From: Marinomonas phaeophyticola
GTDB taxonomy: Bacteria > Pseudomonadota > Gammaproteobacteria > Pseudomonadales > Marinomonadaceae
Length of the DNA stretch: 64,000 nucleotides
NCBI RefSeq assembly: GCF_026966905.1
Contig: NZ_JAPUBN010000017.1
Span: 55,358-119,357, forward strand
Direction of reading: 5' to 3'
The translations under genes and the position numbers were made by a program. The notes under the pieces are model-generated. The model saw only the letters and a list, made by a program, of their open reading frames with translations. It did not search any database and was not told where the DNA came from. Positions within the stretch are counted from its first letter, which is position 1; the number at the start of each line of letters is the position of its first letter. Below are positions 58,157-64,000 of this stretch, in pieces.

Positions 58157-59155
58157 TTACCAATTGAGGGTCACTTTCTTACCAGTCTCTAGCGATTGCT
58201 GCGCCGCATCAGCCAATATTTGAGCACGACGCCCATCTTCAAAACTTGGTGTAACAGGCTGTTTGGCAATCACATTTTCGATGAAAGACGTTAATTGCAA
58301 GTTATAAGCGTCAACATAACGATCAATAAAGAAGTTATAAAGAGGATCTTGTACTTGCGTTGTTGCTTTCGTAAAACGGCTAACAGAAGTCGGTGTCTGA
58401 TTGTTTGAAATCACCATACCTTCTGAACCAAACGCCTCCACACGCTGATCATAGCCGTAAATCGCACGACGAGAGCCATTTATGTGAATTAAGCGGCCAG
58501 ATTGGCTTTTCATGATCAACATAACACTGTCAACATCGCCAATTTCAGTGATTTTTTCATCGACCATGGCTCCGCCAAAAGCTTGTAATTCAACAATTTC
58601 TTCGCTCAAGACAAAACGCGCCATATCAAAATCATGGATAATCATGTCACGAAAGATACCACCTGAGGATTTTAGGTACTCCACTGGCGCCATTCCAGGG
58701 TCGCGACTCGTAATGATCACTTGTTCTAGTTTACCAATACTGCCATCTTGAGCTGCTTTGGCAATCGCAGCATGACTAGGATCATAACGACGATTAAAAC
58801 CAATTTGGATAGGCACATTACAACCTTTAATCTGTTCCATACACGCATTAACCGTCGCGGTATCCAAATCAATCGGCTTTTCACAAAGAATCGCTTTGCC
58901 TGCCTTTGCGGCTTTTACAATCAGATCAACATGCGTGTCGGTACTGGTTGCGATTAATACCGCATGCACATCCGGATCAGACAAGGCTTCTTCAACACTG
59001 GCAACCACTTGAGCACCTGTGGATTTAGCCACCTCTTCCGCGGCCGGTGCATATACATCAAATACGTATTTAAGATTCGATTGAGCAAACGCTTGAATAT
59101 TTTGTGCGTGCATTTTTCCAATTCGACCCGCACCAAATAAAGCAAAATTAAGCAT
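58157..59155 (-). CDS. iolG: Inositol 2-dehydrogenase IolG
   Basis: IolG oxidises myo-inositol to scyllo-inosose with NAD+, the first step of the pathway. The 332-residue protein has the Rossmann motif GAGRIGKMHAQN (8-19) and the catalytic-lysine motif ILCEKPIDLDT. The DMIIHDFDMARF block carries the Asp and His of the GFO/IDH/MocA active site. It is last in the iolD-E-mmsA-B-G order, about 210 bp from iolB. Confidence 0.94.
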   Translation of the reverse strand: MLNFALFGAGRIGKMHAQNIQAFAQSNLKYVFDVYAPAAEEVAKSTGAQVVASVEEALSDPDVHAVLIATSTDTHVDLIVKAAKAGKAILCEKPIDLDTATVNACMEQIKGCNVPIQIGFNRRYDPSHAAIAKAAQDGSIGKLEQVIITSRDPGMAPVEYLKSSGGIFRDMIIHDFDMARFVLSEEIVELQAFGGAMVDEKITEIGDVDSVMLIMKSQSGRLIHINGSRRAIYGYDQRVEAFGSEGMVISNNQTPTSVSRFTKATTQVQDPLYNFFIDRYVDAYNLQLTSFIENVIAKQPVTPSFEDGRRAQILADAAQQSLETGKKVTLNW

Positions 59156-59261
59156 GATTTATCCTTTCAATGTTATTTTTAACTGTTCTCGCATACAGTA
59201 TTGACCTACTCTCCTTATGTCCTCATCCAACCCTCTCTCATAGCAGGAAAGGTCTGGCACT

Positions 59262-59291
59262 TGGCTCCCACCCTTTATCTTTAAAAGGAGG
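59262..59291. repeat. Imperfect GC-rich hairpin in the iolB-iolG gap
   Basis: ctcccaccctttatctttaaaaggagggag: an outer 5-bp stem, one mismatch, and a further inner stem. The surrounding ~100 bp is purine/pyrimidine biased and looks like a dispersed intergenic repeat; that is an impression, not shown. Confidence 0.4.
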
Positions 59292-59365
59292 GAGTAGGCA
59301 TTTGGTGATACATCATCAATAGTGCTTTTAATAACAGCAATTTTTTTGATTAAAATATATGAATT

Positions 59366-60191
59366 TTACCCTTTTTTATCACGCTCAATAATCCATTCAT
59401 GATCAGGGTCATTATGGAATATCCAGTTTCGGCTTGGGCCCGCCATTACATTTAAATAATAAGATTGATAACCATGAGGTACACCGACAGGGTGATAACC
59501 TTTCGGCACCATAACAAGGTCACCATTTTCCACCGCCATGGTTTCATCAAGGCTGCGATCATCTGTGTAAACACGTTGAAAGGCAAACCCTTGTGGTGGA
59601 TCTACTTTATGATAGTAGGTCTCTTCCAACTGAGTTTCAGATGGGGCCGCATCGGTATCATGTTTATGGGGCGGATAACTCGACCAACCACCACTTGGGG
59701 TAATTACTTCACATACCAATAGGCTATCGGCCGGTTCATTGCCGAATAAAATATTACACACATGGCGTGTATTACTGGTAACACCACGGGTTTCATATTG
59801 GCACTGCCCTGGTGTAATCAGTTTTGCTGCAACCCCCCTTCCCAGGTGCTTTACAGAACGCCACTTCTACATCCGTAATGGCTTCGATACGAATCTCGTC
59901 CTGTGCTGGCGCATAAACAGAATATGGGGCTTTCTGTTCAAAGACACTCATACGATCTCCAATATCCGACCAAGCTTCATGCTGGGTACTGGCATTGGCT
60001 TTACCGGATAGAATCACCGCACAAACCTCATCGGTTCCTGTCGCAATAGTAATAGATTCACCTGCCGTTAAGTCATGTGCTTCAAAGCCAACATACTTCC
60101 AATTCGCACTTTCAGGTGTGACATGCTGGACTTTAGTCTGTCCAGCCTGTTTGTTTTTACTTAGACCATTTTTACTTAGTAAATGTGACAT
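59366..60191 (-). pseudogene. iolB: 5-deoxy-glucuronate isomerase IolB, frameshifted
   Basis: IolB isomerises 5-deoxyglucuronate to 2-deoxy-5-keto-gluconate. The N-terminal part (YVGFEAHDLTAGESI, ... CAVILSGKA, ... YAPAQDEIRIEA) ends its match at APGKGG. One frame over, it continues VAAKLITPGQCQYETRGVTSN, then CNILFGNEPADSLLVCEVITPSGGWSSYPPHKHD, which carries the metal-site histidines. The break is a run of six Cs (59833-59838); removing one base restores one frame. A start at 60191 (MSHLLSK) is likely. An indel error is the simplest explanation. Confidence 0.88.
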
Positions 60192-60212
60192 GTTCAAAAA
60201 CCTCGTAACCAA

Positions 60213-61739
60213 TTACTTCATAGTGGGCATTGAGAACTCAGGGCCAGCACGTAAACCGGTTGGCCAACGGGCAGTCACCGTTTTCATACGCGTATAAAAA
60301 CGCACACCATCGGGTCCATGCATATGCAAAGGCCCAAATAAAGAACGCTTCCAGCCACCAAAACTATGGAATGCCATTGGTACTGGAATGGGCACATTTA
60401 CACCAACCATACCCACCTGAACATTTTCGGTAAACTGACGTGCACTGTCACCATCACGGGTAAAGATCGCTGTACCATTCCCGTATTCGTGCTGATTGAT
60501 TAATGCCAAACCTTCTTCATAAGAGTCAACTCGAACCACACATAATACAGGCCCAAAAATTTCTTCGTCATAAATTCTCATGCCCGCTTTCACTTGGTCA
60601 AAAAGTGTTGGACCAACAAAGTAACCTTGTTCATGATTTTTTACGACAAAGTCACGTCCATCAACCACCAAAGTGGCCCCTTCGTCTACACCAGAGGTAA
60701 TGTAGTCACGTACTTTTTGAGCGTGTTCTTTACTTACTAACGGCCCCATATGAGGTTCATTTTCAATGCCATACTGCTTATAAAGTCCTGGCCCAACGGT
60801 CATAGTCGTTATTTCACTCTGAATTTTAGCAATCAAATTGTCAGCCACCTCATCTCCAACACAAACGGCTACAGAAATCGCCATGCAACGTTCACCTGCC
60901 GAACCGTATGCCGCTCCCATCAGGGAGTTAACCACTTGATTAGGGTCAGCATCAGGCATCACCAACATATGATTTTTCGCACCACCAAGTGCTTGTACTC
61001 GCTTGCCATGAGCACTTGCGGTTGCGTAAATGTATTGCGCTATTGGTGTGGAGCCAACAAAACTCACCGCTTGTACTCGCTCGTCGGTTAACAAGACATC
61101 TACTGACTCTTTGTCGCCATTAATCACATTGAAAACACCATCTGGTAAACCCGCTTCTTTCAATAATTCAGCAAGACGCATAATGGTGCTTGGGTCTTTT
61201 TCAGAAGGTTTCATTACGAAAGTATTACCGCAGGCAATGGATACTGGAAACATCCACATGGGCACCATAGCAGGGAAATTGAATGGGCTGATACCTGCGC
61301 ACACACCAAGGGGTTGCATGAGGCTATAGCTATCAACACCACGACCAACATTTAAGCTATGCTCACCTTTTTGTAGATGTGGAATACCACAAGCAAACTC
61401 AACGACTTCAAGACCTCGAGTCAATTCGCCCATGGCATCGGAATACACTTTGCCATGCTCGCTAGCAATCAATTCCGCTAACTCATGACGATTTTCTTCA
61501 ACCAGCGCTTTAAATTTAAATAGCACACGAGCACGATTTAATGGAGTCACTTTTGACCAGGTTACAAACGCGGTTTGTGCTGACGTAATTGCGGCTTGTG
61601 TTTCTTCAATGGTACTTAACGATACCGACAAAGACACCTCTCCTGTTGCTGGATTAAACACCTTTGCGGTACGAGTAGAATGGCTAGCAACAAGCTGGTT
61701 ATCAACAAAATTGCCCATCACTTTATTCAAATCTGACAT
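60213..61739 (-). CDS. mmsA: Methylmalonate-semialdehyde dehydrogenase (IolA/MmsA type)
   Basis: This CoA-acylating aldehyde dehydrogenase converts malonate semialdehyde to acetyl-CoA and CO2, the last step of inositol breakdown, and methylmalonate semialdehyde to propionyl-CoA. The 508-residue protein has the catalytic cysteine C285 in GSAGERCMA. The NAD-site FVGSTPIAQYIY and the GVCAGISPFNFPAM region fit the family. It lies between iolE and iolB in the operon. Confidence 0.95.
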   Translation of the reverse strand: MSDLNKVMGNFVDNQLVASHSTRTAKVFNPATGEVSLSVSLSTIEETQAAITSAQTAFVTWSKVTPLNRARVLFKFKALVEENRHELAELIASEHGKVYSDAMGELTRGLEVVEFACGIPHLQKGEHSLNVGRGVDSYSLMQPLGVCAGISPFNFPAMVPMWMFPVSIACGNTFVMKPSEKDPSTIMRLAELLKEAGLPDGVFNVINGDKESVDVLLTDERVQAVSFVGSTPIAQYIYATASAHGKRVQALGGAKNHMLVMPDADPNQVVNSLMGAAYGSAGERCMAISVAVCVGDEVADNLIAKIQSEITTMTVGPGLYKQYGIENEPHMGPLVSKEHAQKVRDYITSGVDEGATLVVDGRDFVVKNHEQGYFVGPTLFDQVKAGMRIYDEEIFGPVLCVVRVDSYEEGLALINQHEYGNGTAIFTRDGDSARQFTENVQVGMVGVNVPIPVPMAFHSFGGWKRSLFGPLHMHGPDGVRFYTRMKTVTARWPTGLRAGPEFSMPTMK

Positions 61740-61781
61740 TTTATTCTCTCTTCAATATAGTAGGATAGTATTCACGTGAAA

Positions 61782-62705
61782 TTAAAACGCAAAACCGGCT
61801 TTCGTAAGGTTCGAAGATAAATACTCGTAACCCATTTTAGCGTAGGTTAATGGATTCGCGATGGCTGGATCCTGTTCTGCTTCTACCACTATCCAACCGC
61901 TATAATTTACCGTTTTCAATACTTCAAAGATGGGCAAGTAATCAATGCTGCCATCACCAGGAACCGTATAGACCCCCTCTAAAACGGCATTCAAAAAAGC
62001 GCTATCACGATTTAGGTTGTCTTTTAAAACCCCTGGACGAATGTCTTTGCAATGCACGTGCTTAATTCGCTGAGCGTGTTTTTTCGCTACAGCCAGCGCA
62101 TCACCGCCAGCAAACGTAATGTGCCCCGTATCCAGTAGTAAACCGACATTATCTCCTGTCATAGCCATTAACTTGTCTACTTCCGCTTCCGTTTCAATCA
62201 CGGTCCCCATGTGATGGTGATACGCCATTTTTACGCCTTCTCCTGCCATATAGTCAGCTAGCTGCGTCATACGGGCGGCGTATTCCACCCATTGAGCCTC
62301 TGTCATACGTGGACGTTGAGATAAAGGGGCAGACTGATCTCCATGGATACAACCACTCACCTCGGCGACCACCATTACACTTGAACCTAATGCTCTCAAC
62401 AAATTGAGATGATCTTGCATAGCTTCTATTTCATCTTCTACACTGCGTTCTAGCAAACGTGCGCTATACCAACCAGAAACAAGTGAAATATCGTGTTGTT
62501 GTAAAATCGGTCCTAATACTGAAGCCTCTCTAGGGAATTTATTCCCCAGTTCAATGCCACTGTAGCCTGCCTGACGTGCTTCACTTAAACATACTTCAAG
62601 TGGGGTGTCCGCGCCTAAAGAAGGCAAATCATCGTTGGTCCAAGTTAATGGATTAATACCGATTTGAACCTTAGCGATCGGTGTCATAGTGTTATTTTCA
62701 TTCAT
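61782..62705 (-). CDS. iolE: Inosose dehydratase IolE
   Basis: IolE dehydrates scyllo-inosose to a trihydroxycyclohexane-1,2-dione. The 307-residue TIM-barrel protein has the metal-site histidines and acids in AYHHHMGTVIETEAEVD, LLLDTGHITFAGGD, IKHVHCKDIRP and WIVVEAEQDP. The start region IGINPLTWTNDDLP is typical. It follows iolD by 28 bp. Confidence 0.94.
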   Translation of the reverse strand: MNENNTMTPIAKVQIGINPLTWTNDDLPSLGADTPLEVCLSEARQAGYSGIELGNKFPREASVLGPILQQHDISLVSGWYSARLLERSVEDEIEAMQDHLNLLRALGSSVMVVAEVSGCIHGDQSAPLSQRPRMTEAQWVEYAARMTQLADYMAGEGVKMAYHHHMGTVIETEAEVDKLMAMTGDNVGLLLDTGHITFAGGDALAVAKKHAQRIKHVHCKDIRPGVLKDNLNRDSAFLNAVLEGVYTVPGDGSIDYLPIFEVLKTVNYSGWIVVEAEQDPAIANPLTYAKMGYEYLSSNLTKAGFAF

Positions 62706-62733
62706 AGGATGGCTCCAAGCTCTGATCTAAAAA

Positions 62734-64000
62734 TTAATAAGGTTGTTGTTGTTTTGACACCTTGTACTGACGCTCGGCCTGCACGACTTCGTCACGAATC
62801 GATACTTCTGGCACCGCCACATCCCACCAAGCACCACCATCTTGTGTACTTGGCATAGGATCGGTATCCATCGCAATAACATAAGTCTGTTTACTGGCTT
62901 TGGCTCTTGCTAAAGCCGCTTCTAAACCAGCTAAACAATTTACCTGCTCCGACTCAGCTCCTAACGCTTTTGCATGCGCGGCAAAATCCGTCTTAGGTGC
63001 GCCAGCTTCCACTGTATGGCAGTTATCTAGTAAGTTATTAAAGGGCTCGCCTCCGCATGCTTGTTGCAAACGGTTGATACAGGCATAACCACGGTTATCG
63101 AGAACAACCACTGTCATTTTTAACCCCAACATCACCGAAGTCGCAATTTCAGAGTTCAGCATTAAATAGCTGCCATCCCCTACCATTACAATCACATCAC
63201 GCTCTGGCGTGGCCATTTTCACCCCCAGACCACCCGCAAGTTCGTACCCCATACAGGAAAAGCCATATTCAACGTGATAACCTAAATCCGATGATGTCCG
63301 CCATAACTTGTGCAACTCACCCGGTAAACCACCCGCGGCCTGCACTATAGTAGTGTTAGCCGATGCAAAGCGATTCACCACACCAATCACATTGGCATCA
63401 GTCGGCAAGTAATTCACGTCACTCGCTTGTTCAGGCAACGCGATTGCATTATCTACCGCCGCTAACCATTGTCGATTTAAGGTTTGTACCTGCTTCACCC
63501 AAACAGAAGGTGCTTTCCAGCTAGGCACGGTTGAATTAGTCAATACCCCTGCTAACTCTTTTAAGGTCGATTTTGCATCCCCTACTAAGGGCATTGCATT
63601 GTGTTTTTCCGCATCAAATGGCGTCACATTGATACTTAATAAGGTATGTTCTGGATTCGTGAATAAGGTACGTGATGCAGAGGTAAAGTCTTGCAGACGG
63701 GTACCAATAGCAATGATTAAATCCGCTTCTTGTGCGGCACCATTCGCGGCACTTGAACCCGTCACACCCACAGCCCCAATATTTAATGAATGATCCCAAG
63801 AAAGCACGCCTTTACCGGCTTGCGTCTCACAGGCTGGAATTTGAAAGAGCTCAATAAACGCTTTTGCTTCAGCAACAGCCAGACTGTAATGCACACCACC
63901 GCCAAGTAAGATCAATGGTTTTTTAGCTTGTTTAATCGCTTCAACGGCGGCTGTTAACTGATTTAGATCCGTTCGATTACGACGTAATTTATGCACTCTT
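62734..64000 (-). CDS. iolD: Trihydroxycyclohexanedione acylhydrolase IolD (partial, N-terminus off the window)
   Basis: IolD opens the cyclohexane ring to 5-deoxyglucuronate using thiamine diphosphate. About 420 residues of the usual 620 or so are visible; the N-terminal third lies past the window end. The cofactor motif VGDGSYLMLNSEIATS and the preceding EYGFSCMGYELAGGLGVKMA (in parts) are clear. The end ...DGGAWWDVAVPEVS is typical. It is the first gene of the iol operon seen here. Confidence 0.94.
   Translation of the reverse strand, partial: RVHKLRRNRTDLNQLTAAVEAIKQAKKPLILLGGGVHYSLAVAEAKAFIELFQIPACETQAGKGVLSWDHSLNIGAVGVTGSSAANGAAQEADLIIAIGTRLQDFTSASRTLFTNPEHTLLSINVTPFDAEKHNAMPLVGDAKSTLKELAGVLTNSTVPSWKAPSVWVKQVQTLNRQWLAAVDNAIALPEQASDVNYLPTDANVIGVVNRFASANTTIVQAAGGLPGELHKLWRTSSDLGYHVEYGFSCMGYELAGGLGVKMATPERDVIVMVGDGSYLMLNSEIATSVMLGLKMTVVVLDNRGYACINRLQQACGGEPFNNLLDNCHTVEAGAPKTDFAAHAKALGAESEQVNCLAGLEAALARAKASKQTYVIAMDTDPMPSTQDGGAWWDVAVPEVSIRDEVVQAERQYKVSKQQQPY

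Noticed and set aside
60230..61329. Several plus-strand ORFs of 65-113 codons over mmsA
   Set aside because: They are antisense shadows of a strongly conserved gene.
1..64000. CRISPR arrays, insertion sequences, prophage or integron features
   Set aside because: No regularly spaced short repeats with variable spacers, no transposase or integrase motifs and no terminal inverted repeats were noticed. The tRNA array is the only long regular repeat.

Overview
The window looks like a chromosomal segment of an AT-rich marine gammaproteobacterium of the Oceanospirillales, most like Marinomonas. That is an inference from gene content and order: dnaX-ybaB-recR-rnd-ycgL-ycgN, epmC-pdxB, hrpA-mlaA, class II IlvC, ModF, RadD, YejK, a TRAP transporter and an iol cluster. 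No prophage, insertion sequence or CRISPR array was seen. Most genes are housekeeping or catabolic and lie in short operons.

Layout. 1-1307: mltG (cut by the window edge) and pabC. 1355-2864: a tandem array of 12 tRNA genes, seven Glu(TTC) and five Gly(GCC), behind one stable-RNA-type promoter. 3003-7069: a YajG-like lipoprotein, htpX, and a minus-strand epmC-pdxB-PilZ group. 7204-13419: the glycine cleavage locus, with gcvT divergent from glyA-gcvH-gcvP; an identical 16-bp near-palindrome lies in front of each arm. 13545-17903: a dead type I restriction specificity (hsdS) fragment, a solute-binding protein, a LysR regulator, a frameshifted phytanoyl-CoA dioxygenase homologue and a TIM-barrel isomerase/epimerase. 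17986-26234: envelope and unknown proteins, modF, ilvC, a DUF805/lipoprotein pair and a membrane-anchored AraC regulator. 26331-32261: mlaA, hrpA, cysK. 32487-42963: a long minus-strand run holding the dnaX-recR cluster, a vWA protein, a YafJ amidotransferase, a tautomerase, TrhO and a 2OG-Fe(II) oxygenase. 43057-51357: radD, TetR, a DUF1499 protein, small unknown proteins, a HAD phosphatase, yejK, a glyoxalase-family protein and a pentapeptide-repeat protein. 51466-56153: a LysR-TRAP operon ending in a D-Ala-D-Ala dipeptidase-like gene. 56350-58015: a thioesterase and type 2 argC. 58157-64000: the myo-inositol operon iolD-iolE-mmsA-iolB-iolG, with iolD cut by the window edge.

How the parts work together. 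GlyA and GcvT/H/P interconvert serine, glycine and one-carbon folate units. The iol enzymes take inositol to acetyl-CoA-level products. The TRAP operon may import a substrate related to its dipeptidase.

Two things stand out. First, at least seven apparent frameshifts in six otherwise intact genes all fall in mononucleotide runs (PhyH, AraC, MlaA, DUF2947 twice, a small unknown gene, IolB). This points to homopolymer indel errors in the sequence rather than real gene decay. The hsdS fragment differs: it has nonsense codons as well as a frameshift and is truncated, so it looks truly dead. Second, the paired operator-like palindromes in the glycine locus suggest a dedicated regulator that is not encoded in this window. 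I found no clear candidate for a wholly new multi-gene system.
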